Positions 35,439-44,006 of a stretch of DNA of 64,000 nucleotides are shown here, in pieces. This DNA is from Bacteroidota bacterium. Lineage in GTDB: Bacteria > Bacteroidota > Bacteroidia > B-17B0 > Aurantibacillaceae. Position 1 is the first letter of the stretch, and each line of letters begins with the position of its first letter. A model generated the notes under the pieces. That model had not been told where the DNA came from. It saw nothing but the letters and a program-made list of their open reading frames with translations, and searched no databases. The DNA lies in the NCBI GenBank assembly GCA_947450025.1, contig CANFTW010000007.1, positions 124,001 to 188,000 of the forward strand, read 5' to 3'. The translations under genes were made by a program, and so were the position numbers.

Positions 35439-36209
35439 GTTTTTAAAGATCAATTACACCAAAATATACAATTGCCATCGTTCCCAAAACGAATTGTTTC
35501 GATTGTGCCTTCTCAATCAGAATTGTTATGGGATTTAGGTTTAAGAGATGAGTTGGTGGGAATTACCAAGTTTTGTATTCATCCTCATATAATGTATAAA
35601 AGGATTGAAAGGGTGGGAGGGACTAAGCAATTGAATCTTGAAAAGATAAGAGCTTTGAAGCCTGATCTGATTATTGGTAATAAGGAAGAGAATGAGCAAT
35701 CTCAAATTATTGAATTACAAAAAGAGTTTCCTGTCTGGATGAGTGATATTTATAATTTAGACGATGCTCTTCAAATGATTGAATTAGTAGGAGAATTAGT
35801 CAATCAAGAAAGTAAGGCTCATGTTATAAAACATACGATAGAACAATCGTTTTTAAATTTATCAATAGGATACAAAACAGTCCTATATCTTATTTGGAAT
35901 AAACCTTATATGGCTGCCGGTAGAGCAACATTTATTGGGGATCTATTACATCAGATGGGACTAGAAAATGTCTTAGAAAATCATACGCGATACCCAGAAT
36001 TGAGCATTGAAGATATTGTTTCACTTCAACCTGATTTTATATTATTATCATCAGAACCTTATCCATTTAAGCAAGATCATATGTTGGAATTACAAATAAC
36101 GCTACCTCACACTAAAATTTTATTAGTAGATGGTGAATTATTTAGTTGGTATGGAAGTCGCTTAACCAAGAGTGTCGATTATTTTAATAAAATTTTAAAA
36201 ACACTTTAA
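35439..36209 (+). CDS. BtuF-like helical-backbone metal receptor without signal peptide
   Basis: 256 residues from the ATG at 35439; a possible earlier ATG at 35409 adds ten residues and no signal peptide. The N-terminus MVFKDQLHQNIQLPS and the motif PKRIVSIVPSQSELLWDLGL, followed by VVGITKFC-like GITKFCIHP, match the soluble cobalamin/ferric-type periplasmic-binding fold. BtuF proteins normally have a signal peptide; none is visible here, so this one may act in the cytoplasm or be exported in an unusual way. The link to B12 is suggested only by fold and by the riboswitch 3 kb upstream. It has its own terminator. Confidence 0.78.
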   Translation, partial: VFKDQLHQNIQLPSFPKRIVSIVPSQSELLWDLGLRDELVGITKFCIHPHIMYKRIERVGGTKQLNLEKIRALKPDLIIGNKEENEQSQIIELQKEFPVWMSDIYNLDDALQMIELVGELVNQESKAHVIKHTIEQSFLNLSIGYKTVLYLIWNKPYMAAGRATFIGDLLHQMGLENVLENHTRYPELSIEDIVSLQPDFILLSSEPYPFKQDHMLELQITLPHTKILLVDGELFSWYGSRLTKSVDYFNKILKTL

Positions 36210-36211
36210 AC

Positions 36212-36242
36212 AAAAAAGCTGCCATTCTAGGCAGCTTTTTTG
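36212..36242 (+). terminator. Rho-independent terminator of the BtuF-like gene
   Basis: AAAAAAGCTGCC-ATTCTA-GGCAGCTTTTTT, a perfect 12-bp stem with a 6-nt loop and T-run. It is symmetrical, so it may also act for the convergent porP-like gene. Confidence 0.9.
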
Positions 36243-36262
36243 TTTATTATTAATCTAAATAA

Positions 36263-37306
36263 TTATTTATAGGTAGGTCTATTTAAGCTCTTACCTAGAG
36301 ATTTACCATATCCAGGACTCACGTTAAAACGTAAACTAAATTCAAGTCCCCCTTTAGTTTTTGAAGCACCTGCTAATTGAGAAATGTTTAAATCATAACT
36401 CACACAAAACGCATATTTATCGTATTGAAATAATAAAGATGGAATAACCGCATCTCCAAAACGATAGTAACCACCAATTGCTATAGCACAAGGTTTTTTA
36501 ATTCCGGTGTATACAGATTGATCCTGAATAATATATTTCACTAAACATCCAACATTCATTTCTTTTGATGGACCTTGCTTCATATAAATAAAACTAGGAA
36601 CTAAAGCAATGCCGGTATTTTTAAATCCAATATCAAAATTACCATGTAAGGCATATTTTACAAATTGTCTGTCACCACTATTAACGTATGAATATTTTGG
36701 CATGTTGTAATGGAAAACCGAAAAACCTAAATCAAATTTTGTTCCATCTTGAGCACTAATGTATCGTTCGCTTTTTGCATAATGGTAAGCTAAACCACCA
36801 ACAAAATCACCTTGTAAAAATGAACTACGTGGTGTAGTTTCTCCAGAAGCAATTGTTTCGTCGTAGCTATAGCCATTGTATTGACTTTCCCATTTCAATT
36901 TTGATGCATTAATGGTTCTATAGTTGACACCACCACCAATACCAGCAGATAATTTAGAGTACTGCCCTGTTTTTATAACTGTATTGAAACCTAAATTCAC
37001 TAACAATGAACCTAATGCTGCATCACCAGCTTTGTCGTTATAAACACTTAAGGACATGCCCGTGTAGGCTTTTTTGAGTTTTAAATGTTTTAACGCTCTT
37101 TCCACACTAATCCCGTATGTTTGATATGGGCTTGTGACACTAGCCCATTGATTTTTGTAATTTGCTATCACACGCGTATCAAAAGCCGTGCAGCTCATTG
37201 CTGGATTAATGAGAACAGGCGTTTCATTAAATTGGGAGAAATGAATATCCTGCGCTTTCGTGATCAAAGAAATGAGGATTATATTTGCTAAAATTATTTT
37301 TTTCAT
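36263..37306 (-). CDS. PorP/SprF-family type IX secretion outer-membrane protein
   Basis: 347 residues. The signal peptide (1-18) precedes the family start QDIHFSQFNETPVLINPA, which is diagnostic of PorP/SprF. The rest is a beta barrel with conserved NYKNQWASV and ending SPGYGKSLG. These proteins are needed for, or specific partners of, T9SS type-B cargo. It lies 33 bp downstream of the 1291-residue type-B protein gene, the usual cargo-partner arrangement (as with SprB and SprF in Flavobacterium). Confidence 0.93.
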   Translation of the reverse strand: MKKIILANIILISLITKAQDIHFSQFNETPVLINPAMSCTAFDTRVIANYKNQWASVTSPYQTYGISVERALKHLKLKKAYTGMSLSVYNDKAGDAALGSLLVNLGFNTVIKTGQYSKLSAGIGGGVNYRTINASKLKWESQYNGYSYDETIASGETTPRSSFLQGDFVGGLAYHYAKSERYISAQDGTKFDLGFSVFHYNMPKYSYVNSGDRQFVKYALHGNFDIGFKNTGIALVPSFIYMKQGPSKEMNVGCLVKYIIQDQSVYTGIKKPCAIAIGGYYRFGDAVIPSLLFQYDKYAFCVSYDLNISQLAGASKTKGGLEFSLRFNVSPGYGKSLGKSLNRPTYK

Positions 37307-37339
37307 AGTTACTTTTTTTTGATTGACAGTAAAATATTT

Positions 37340-40300
37340 TTATCTAATAAGAGTGATGTTTCCTTTCGTTTTAAATTCTTTACCATCAATAGATACTCCT
37401 TCTGCTTTATAAACAAATACACCAGTATCTAGTTTTTGTCCTCTAAATGTTCCGTCCCAACTATCCGTGAGTGAGGTTGTTTCAAACACTTTTTCTCCCC
37501 AACGATTAAATATTTGAAGTATAAATGTTGAGATACATTTTCCATGAATATTGACCATATCATTTAACCCATCTCCATTTGGAGAGAACGCATTAGGTAC
37601 AAAAAATTCACCACATACAATTTCAACAATGATTGTTACTGTATCCTGAACTCTACAATAAGGTGTGTTAGAAGCTACTACTATATAATTTGTGGTAGAA
37701 GATGGTTGCACAATAGTTGTAGAACATGTAGGGCAGGAAATAGAACCATTTACGTTTGGAGACCAATTATAAGATGTTGCACCCGTTGCATTTGCAAAAA
37801 TGGTAGCGCTTTCTCCAATATTAATGGTTGTATCTCCATAAGCAACTAAAACAGGTAAATCAAATACTTTGATACAATTTGTTTTAACAACAGTATCTGA
37901 TCCACAACCATTTGAGGCAATCATCATCACTGAATAAGTACCTGCAGATGGATAGCAAGCTTGTGGAGTAATACCTACTGAGGACGTTCCTACACCACTG
38001 CCATAATACCATTGATAATTATTTAAATTCCCTCCAGAAGTGGTTGAACTAAAAGTTACACAACCTCCAGCACAAATTGTATCGTTAGTGCTTAGTATGA
38101 AATTGGCAACAGGAGGAGTTGCAATTTGGATCTGAATAGTTTTTGTTCCAACACAAACTCCATTTGAGATGATAACGGAATATGTTACAGGAGCAGAACT
38201 AATTGGAAGTGCTGTAATAGTTGGAGTGTTATTCGAACCTTGAATGGCAGAACTAGGACTCCATGTGTATGTTAATCCTGCAGCGGATGGCGCTGCTGAA
38301 ATGGAAATTGAACTACCAAGGCATGCAGTAGGACTACTAGCTGTTAGGGTAGGTGTAACATTCGCTAATACACTAACTGTAACAACAGATGGCATTAAAA
38401 CGCAACCTTGAGCGCTTACACCAGCAACCGTATAGTTTGTTGTCGTTGATGGACTCACATTTACATTAGGTGTAGACATTGAACCTGGAACCCAAGAATA
38501 TGTATTAGCTCCAGATGCAGTTAATGTAGCAGTTCCACCAACACAAATTAAAGTATTAGCACCGCTAGCCGTTATTGTTCCAATTGGCGCTAAAGCAATT
38601 GAAATAGTTCTAGTAGATGAACATCCATTTAAGGTGCCTGTAACAGAGTATATGGTTGTTGCAGAAACGGTTGCGGTTACCACAGAACCTGAAGTAGAAT
38701 TTAATCCTGTGCTTGGAGACCATGAATAGGTTGCTGCACCACTTCCTGTTAAAGTTACTGGAGTACCTCCTAAACAATAACTTGGAGACGAAGCAGTTAA
38801 TGTCGCGGAAACAGTTGTAACACTAACGGTAGCTGATGCTGAATTAGTACATACACCATTGCTTCCAATTAAAGTATAGGTTGTTGTTGTGATAGGATTA
38901 ACTGTATTATTTGCAAGCGAACTAGATCCAGGTAACCATGTATAGGTTGTTGCACCGTTTGCATTTAGTGTGGTGGATGAACCAATACAAATATTAGTGT
39001 TTGAAGGTGTTATTGATAACGTTAAGGTTGGAGAAATACTAACGGTAGCAATTGCTGTAGTTGTACAGGTTCCTGTTCCGGAAAGTACTGTATAAGTTGT
39101 CGTTGTCGTTGGATTTACGGTAACGGTTCCTGAATTTGTAGGATTTGTTCCACTACTTGCTGTCCAAATGAAAGGTCCTCCACTTGAAACTGTTAATGAG
39201 GTGGATTGACCATTACAAATAATGGTAGAACTTGGTGTTATCGAAATACTAGGAACGGTGTTAATTGAAACGGTAGATACGGCAGATGTTGTGCAAGATC
39301 CTGTACCTGAAATAACTGTATAAGTTGTTGTAGAAGTTGGAGAAACGGTAACATTAGCGACACTTGCAGGATTAGTTCCGCTACTTGCAGTCCATCCAAA
39401 AGGACCTGCTCCAGTTGCAGAAAGAGCAACGCTTTGTCCAACACATATTGCAGAAAAAGTAGGGGTAACCGTAACTTGCACTGCAGGAGATAAATTTACA
39501 GTGGCAGTTGCAGAAGATGTACATGTTCCTATACCTGATACGACAGTGTAGGTTGTTAAAGATGTTGGAGTCACTGTTACGTTTGCGGCACTAGGTGGAT
39601 TTGTTCCACTACTCGCAGTCCAAATAAATGGACCAGAACCTGAAGATGATAAAGAAGCACTTTGTCCTATACAAATAGTTGATGAAGATGGTGTAATCGT
39701 TATAGGAGATGTACTTGAGACATTCACAATAGCAACTGCAGAAGTTGTACAACTTCCTACACCTGATTTTACAGTATATGTAGTCGTGATTGCAGGTGAT
39801 ACAGTTACATTGGCAGCCGCTACTGGAAATACGCCACTACTAGCTACCCAGTTAAATGGCCCAGGTCCACTAGCTGATAATCCAACACTTTGCCCAACGC
39901 ATATGGTTGTAAGTGATGGAGTAACTGCTACAGTAGGAGTTACAGAGACAGAGACGGTCACAACAGTTGAGTTGGTGCAAGTGCCTGATGTTTGAATAAC
40001 AGTATAGGTAGTATTGGATGGTGGGGAGGCCACTACAACTGAACCCGTTGTTGCACTTAAACCCGTAGAAGGGTTCCATGAATAAGAGCCAGTTCCTCCA
40101 GTAGCAGTTAAAGTGGCACTTTGTCCAGAGCAAATAACACCTGTAGGGCTTTTGGTTACTGTAAAAGTACTGATTGGCGCATAGTTAAGCGCAACTGTTG
40201 TTGTTACAGGAAATCCCGGACAAGTATTAATATCAGAATATTTTAATGTGTAAGTTGTTGCAGCTGTTGGATTGGCTGTAACTACAGATCCCGATGTTGC

Positions 40301-41215
40301 AGCTAGTCCTCCAGAAGCCGGGGCGCTCCATGTATAGGTTCCAATTGGTAATCCTCCAGCAGCTGTTAAAGTGACTGTTTGAGCACTGCAGATAGAACTT
40401 GGATTTACAGAGGCTGTAATAGTGGGTTGATTGGCACATGATAATCCGTTAACATCTAAAAACACTCCAGAGTCATATAATCCATCTGTATCATCCCAAA
40501 CACCAATGGTCATAGTGTAGGTTTGACAAGGCGTTACTGATGCAGATGCCGTTAATACAGTAGTGGCACCATCATAAATTAATCCAGGAGGACTATCAAT
40601 ATAATAAGCGCAATTGACACAAGGACCAGTGTTAGTGGAACCATTATTTACATTTTGAATTGATACAACATTCGAAGTGGTTGTTGTGACTGGAAGAGTG
40701 GCGATATTGGTATTTGCATAGGCTGGTCCAGATGGATTAGGACCTGTTAACACAAATCCAAAAGCATCATTAATCGTGCCTGTGGCAAATTCAGGATATT
40801 CTTCAGAAGCAAATACATAATTAATACTAAGGGTGGCGCATGTTGGAGTTAACTGAAAGGTCATATAACAGCCATCAAAGGTAGTTCCGTTAGATAAACT
40901 ATTGCCAAGAGCAGAGCCACCAGCGCCACTACTCACACTAATGAAAGAAGATGGTGGACCTGCAACATTTGTTGCGGATCCCGTTGTTAGCAAAATACCA
41001 GAATTTAAACTTGCATTCCCTAAGGCAGCCGCTCCATTGCCAAATGTGGCATAAGCTCCTGCTGGGCAAGTTAAACTTAAGCCTGTCACCGTTACTCCAT
41101 TTCCTTGCAATAAGGCTTGCATTTGAGCAATGGATGGATTAACAGTTGTTGTAATTTGTCCAAAAGAAATTGAAAACAAACTTGTTAGTAAAATTATTAG
41201 TATGAATTTTTTCAT
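37340..41215 (-). CDS. Giant repeat-containing surface adhesin with choice-of-anchor L domain and T9SS type-B C-terminus
   Basis: 1291 residues. The signal peptide (1-19) is followed by a choice-of-anchor L domain (about 25-260) with LSLTCPAGAYATFGNGAA and VFASEEYPEF. Next come nine Ig/PKD-like modules of about 76 residues, each with an ICxGQS motif, a central Trp and a CT near the end, suggesting one disulfide per module, then a PKD domain (about 1040-1110). The last 90 residues (FVPNAFSPNGDGLNDMVNI ... TGVFVYKAEG) are the gliding-motility-associated type-B sorting domain. The role is probably adhesion or motility at the cell surface. The PorP/SprF gene follows in the same operon. Confidence 0.9.
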   Translation of the reverse strand: MKKFILIILLTSLFSISFGQITTTVNPSIAQMQALLQGNGVTVTGLSLTCPAGAYATFGNGAAALGNASLNSGILLTTGSATNVAGPPSSFISVSSGAGGSALGNSLSNGTTFDGCYMTFQLTPTCATLSINYVFASEEYPEFATGTINDAFGFVLTGPNPSGPAYANTNIATLPVTTTTSNVVSIQNVNNGSTNTGPCVNCAYYIDSPPGLIYDGATTVLTASASVTPCQTYTMTIGVWDDTDGLYDSGVFLDVNGLSCANQPTITASVNPSSICSAQTVTLTAAGGLPIGTYTWSAPASGGLAATSGSVVTANPTAATTYTLKYSDINTCPGFPVTTTVALNYAPISTFTVTKSPTGVICSGQSATLTATGGTGSYSWNPSTGLSATTGSVVVASPPSNTTYTVIQTSGTCTNSTVVTVSVSVTPTVAVTPSLTTICVGQSVGLSASGPGPFNWVASSGVFPVAAANVTVSPAITTTYTVKSGVGSCTTSAVAIVNVSSTSPITITPSSSTICIGQSASLSSSGSGPFIWTASSGTNPPSAANVTVTPTSLTTYTVVSGIGTCTSSATATVNLSPAVQVTVTPTFSAICVGQSVALSATGAGPFGWTASSGTNPASVANVTVSPTSTTTYTVISGTGSCTTSAVSTVSINTVPSISITPSSTIICNGQSTSLTVSSGGPFIWTASSGTNPTNSGTVTVNPTTTTTYTVLSGTGTCTTTAIATVSISPTLTLSITPSNTNICIGSSTTLNANGATTYTWLPGSSSLANNTVNPITTTTYTLIGSNGVCTNSASATVSVTTVSATLTASSPSYCLGGTPVTLTGSGAATYSWSPSTGLNSTSGSVVTATVSATTIYSVTGTLNGCSSTRTISIALAPIGTITASGANTLICVGGTATLTASGANTYSWVPGSMSTPNVNVSPSTTTNYTVAGVSAQGCVLMPSVVTVSVLANVTPTLTASSPTACLGSSISISAAPSAAGLTYTWSPSSAIQGSNNTPTITALPISSAPVTYSVIISNGVCVGTKTIQIQIATPPVANFILSTNDTICAGGCVTFSSTTSGGNLNNYQWYYGSGVGTSSVGITPQACYPSAGTYSVMMIASNGCGSDTVVKTNCIKVFDLPVLVAYGDTTINIGESATIFANATGATSYNWSPNVNGSISCPTCSTTIVQPSSTTNYIVVASNTPYCRVQDTVTIIVEIVCGEFFVPNAFSPNGDGLNDMVNIHGKCISTFILQIFNRWGEKVFETTSLTDSWDGTFRGQKLDTGVFVYKAEGVSIDGKEFKTKGNITLIR
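38492..40330 (-). repeat. Array of about eight tandem Ig-like modules with an exact 228-bp period
   Basis: Using the conserved Trp codon as a ruler, the modules lie at plus-strand positions 40328, 40076, 39848, 39620, 39392, 39164, 38936, 38720 and 38492. Five intervals in a row are exactly 228 bp (76 residues); the first is 252, one is 216 and the last is 228. The four central copies share GPFxWxASSG (GPFIW twice, GPFNW and GPFGW once). Such constancy suggests recent tandem duplication. Confidence 0.85.
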
Positions 41216-41367
41216 AATATTCTCTAAAGAAATGATTAAATAATCCTTAAATATAAAAAAACGAGATTAGTTTAACAAATTTATTCTTCGTTAAACTAGT
41301 AAAGCTATCAATTGAATTAGTGAAATGGTAAATATCTTAAAATCAGCTCTTTTTAGCCATTAAATTG

Positions 41368-41375
41368 TATCTTCG
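41368..41375 (+). promoter_or_regulatory. Candidate -7 promoter element for the CvfB-like gene
   Basis: TATCTTCG (TAnnTTCG form) is 16 nt before the ATG at 41392, identical to the element upstream of prfA. Confidence 0.35.
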
Positions 41376-41391
41376 CGTAAATAAAAAAATA

Positions 41392-42255
41392 ATGATACGC
41401 TTAGGAAAAACAAATAGCTTAACAATTTTACGTCAAACGCCTCCTGGTATGTTTTTAGGAGAAGAGGGTGGAGAAGTTGTGTTATTACCAAATAAATATA
41501 TTGAAGCTGAATTTGAAATTGGTCAAGAAATTGACGTTTTTGTTTATAGAGATTCTGAAGATCGTTTAATTGCAACTAGATTAAAACCTTATGTTGAAGT
41601 GAATCATTTTGCTTATTTAAATGTTTCAGAAGTTAGTAAAGTTGGTGCTTTTTTGGATTGGGGATTAGAGAAAGACTTGTTCGTGCCTTTTAAAGAACAA
41701 AAACAAAAAATGATTGAGGGTCAAAGTTATGTGATATACATCTATATTGATGATTTAACAGAACGTATTGTGGCTTCTAGTAAAATCAATAAATTCATTA
41801 GCAATGAAGTATTAAAAGTAGAGCAAGGAGAAGAAGTTGATTTGTTAGTATACAATGAAACCGATTTAGGTTTTACCTGTGTGATTAATGAAATGCACAA
41901 AGGATTAATTTATCATAATGATGTATTTACTGACTTAGCCGTTGGAGATCAAACAAAAGGATATATTAAATTAATTCGTGAAGGAAATTTAATTGATTTG
42001 AGTTTGCAAAACTTAGGATTTAAACATGTTCTTTCTTCTACCGAAAAAATTTTAGAATACTTAAATACTCATGAAGGTTATTTAGAATTGACTGACAAAA
42101 GTTCTCCTGATTTAATTGAAAGACGTTTCGATATGAGTAAATCTACTTTTAAAAAATCTATAGGTGTTTTATATCGTCAACGAAAAGTAACACTTCATGA
42201 AGATGGTGTGAGGTTAGTTGCTAATAAAGAAGGAGAAGAAGTAAAAGGAGTTTAA
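41392..42255 (+). CDS. CvfB-family S1-like RNA-binding protein
   Basis: 287 residues from the ATG at 41392; the upstream TTG at 41365 is part of the promoter region. Successive S1-type OB folds: residues about 5-65 (LGKTNSLTILRQTPPGMFLG), 70-130 (LNVSEVSKVGAFLDWGLEKDLFVPF), 140-215 (VINEMHKGLIYHNDVF). The C-terminal winged helix (about 225-275) contains RRFDMSKSTFKKSIGVLYRQ. This domain order is that of CvfB of Staphylococcus. In that organism CvfB binds RNA and affects virulence gene expression; the role here is unknown. It is divergent from the giant adhesin gene. Confidence 0.88.
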   Translation: MIRLGKTNSLTILRQTPPGMFLGEEGGEVVLLPNKYIEAEFEIGQEIDVFVYRDSEDRLIATRLKPYVEVNHFAYLNVSEVSKVGAFLDWGLEKDLFVPFKEQKQKMIEGQSYVIYIYIDDLTERIVASSKINKFISNEVLKVEQGEEVDLLVYNETDLGFTCVINEMHKGLIYHNDVFTDLAVGDQTKGYIKLIREGNLIDLSLQNLGFKHVLSSTEKILEYLNTHEGYLELTDKSSPDLIERRFDMSKSTFKKSIGVLYRQRKVTLHEDGVRLVANKEGEEVKGV

Positions 42256-42269
42256 AATTTAATAAAACC

Positions 42270-43493
42270 TTAATCTTGTAAATGCACTAAATCATTTTTA
42301 GTAAACACTCTTACTGGGTATAAGGCTGCTATAAATCCAATACACATCACAATGGATAAAATCCATATAAAGTCTTGTAGTTTCATTTGGATAGGATAAT
42401 AGGCAATAACAGATTGGTCATCAAAGGTTATAAGGTGAAAGTGTTGTTGTAATAAACAAATCACTAATCCAATAAATAACCCAATCAATGCTCCTACGGA
42501 GGTAATTAATAATCCCTCTTTCATAAAGATATTTCGTATGAATTTTTGATCAGCCCCCAGGTGATATAATGTTTTAATATCTTTTTTCTTTTCAATAATT
42601 AACATGGTAAGAGCCCCAATAATATTAAATGTGGCTATAATTAATATAAATGCTAAAATTAAAAATGTCCAAAGTTTTTCAGTTTCTAATGTTTTAAATA
42701 ATACATCGTTTAATTGAAATCTATTTTTGACTAAATAATTTGATCCTAATTTATTTTGAAGTTCTTCTTGAATCGCTTTAAATTGATGTTTATCAGTAAT
42801 ACTTAGTTCAATCATTGAATAGGATTTTGGGCAATCAAATAGTTGTTGTGCAGCTTTTAAGTCAATTAAAACGTATTTAAAATCAAAATCATCATTTAAA
42901 GAAAAAATCCCAGCTGGACTAATGGATAACTTATTAAAGGCGTCTTCAGGATTAATACTTTCTGTTTTACCTCTAATGGGCGCATATATAGAAATTGGAG
43001 AAATAAAATCATGAACATTAATATCTAGTCTACTTGCAATGCCTCTTCCAAATACACCAAAAAATTGATGATTATTTAGGAATTGATACTTTCCTTCTAC
43101 AACCACTGTGTCAAATTGAGTTAATTTTTTAAATTCTTCATCAACTCCTTTAATTGTTACAATTGCTTGTTTGTCATCTAATTTCATTAAAGCGTTTTCT
43201 TCAATAGAATAGGAGATGTGTTTTATACCTGGTATTGATTTTAATTTTGAAGTTAATGAATCTTGATCATTGAAGTACTTTGAGTGAATAGAAGTGATTT
43301 TTAAATCAGGTTCAATGGCATGATACAAATCAGCAACAACAGAGGTTAGTCCATTCATAGCAGATAGAACAATTACTAATGCGGCAGTGGTTAAGGCAAT
43401 AGCAATAATACTAATCCATGAAATGATATTAATAGCATTATTAGATTTTTTTGAAATCAAATATCGCTTGGCTATAAAAAAAGATAAATTCAA
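42270..43493 (-). CDS. ABC transporter permease of the FtsX/LolC-LolE type
   Basis: 407 residues with one N-terminal membrane segment (about 23-46), a periplasmic domain (about 50-270) and three C-terminal segments (about 275-300, 325-350, 375-395), the LolC/E layout. The typical start block FIAKRYLISKKSNNAINIIS is present from residue 6. The start codon is TTG at 43493: an in-frame stop lies three codons upstream and the next Met is residue 46. It probably acts with an unlinked ATPase in lipoprotein release or a related export, extracting lipoproteins from the inner membrane. Confidence 0.88.
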   Translation of the reverse strand: MNLSFFIAKRYLISKKSNNAINIISWISIIAIALTTAALVIVLSAMNGLTSVVADLYHAIEPDLKITSIHSKYFNDQDSLTSKLKSIPGIKHISYSIEENALMKLDDKQAIVTIKGVDEEFKKLTQFDTVVVEGKYQFLNNHQFFGVFGRGIASRLDINVHDFISPISIYAPIRGKTESINPEDAFNKLSISPAGIFSLNDDFDFKYVLIDLKAAQQLFDCPKSYSMIELSITDKHQFKAIQEELQNKLGSNYLVKNRFQLNDVLFKTLETEKLWTFLILAFILIIATFNIIGALTMLIIEKKKDIKTLYHLGADQKFIRNIFMKEGLLITSVGALIGLFIGLVICLLQQHFHLITFDDQSVIAYYPIQMKLQDFIWILSIVMCIGFIAALYPVRVFTKNDLVHLQD

Positions 43494-43611
43494 TTTCGGT
43501 TACTGTCTTTTAGGTAAAATTAGAAACTTTTAGACTTTAATGAAATTTTTACTAAAATGAATCATAGAATCGGTTAAAAACTATTCTATTAACCTTTCTA
43601 ATTGATTATGC

Positions 43612-43956
43612 TTAAATAGGCTTGTTAAATAAGGCATTTATTTTTTCAGCATAGTCGTAAGAGTCATCTATAAAGAAGTTTAATTCAGGAACAACACGCA
43701 CTTGTTTGCCAATACTAAAACCTAAGATTTTTCTGATGTGTTGTTTTTGGTCATTAATAGATTTAAACAAAGCATTAACGTCTTGCGTAGCCATTATACT
43801 TAGGTAAATTTTAGCGGAACTTAAATCGGAACTTACACGAACAATTGTTACTGTAATAAAGCCATTATTAAATAATGTTTTCGAGTTAGCTCTAAAAATT
43901 TCAGCTAATTCTTTTTGCAATAGTTTAGCTACTTTACTTTGTCTTACACTTTCCAT
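43612..43956 (-). CDS. rbfA: Ribosome-binding factor A
   Basis: 114 residues, the normal length. RbfA motifs: SVRQSKVAKLLQKELAEIF, VTIVRVSSDLSSAKIYLSI and the RVVPELNFFIDDSYDYA block at the C-terminal part. It binds the 30S subunit during maturation and 16S processing. On the minus strand it is followed by the FtsX-type permease 118 bp away, a gene order seen in other Bacteroidota. Confidence 0.95.
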   Translation of the reverse strand: MESVRQSKVAKLLQKELAEIFRANSKTLFNNGFITVTIVRVSSDLSSAKIYLSIMATQDVNALFKSINDQKQHIRKILGFSIGKQVRVVPELNFFIDDSYDYAEKINALFNKPI

Positions 43957-44006
43957 AATGTAAAGGTAGTAATTTTGATTCGTTTTTTATTTATAATTTT
44001 AAGTAA

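Noticed and set aside
39238-40439. Several open frames on both strands inside the adhesin
   Set aside because: They follow from the low-complexity Thr/Ser-rich repeat codons and lie entirely within the real gene.
37340-41215. Tandem repeats considered as a CRISPR or mobile array
   Set aside because: The repeats are in frame, 228 bp long, and encode Ig-like modules with conserved Trp and Cys; no spacers or transposase.
43570-43592. Hairpin-like GGTTAA...TTAACC after rbfA
   Set aside because: Weak AT stem with no T-run in the direction of either gene; not a convincing terminator.
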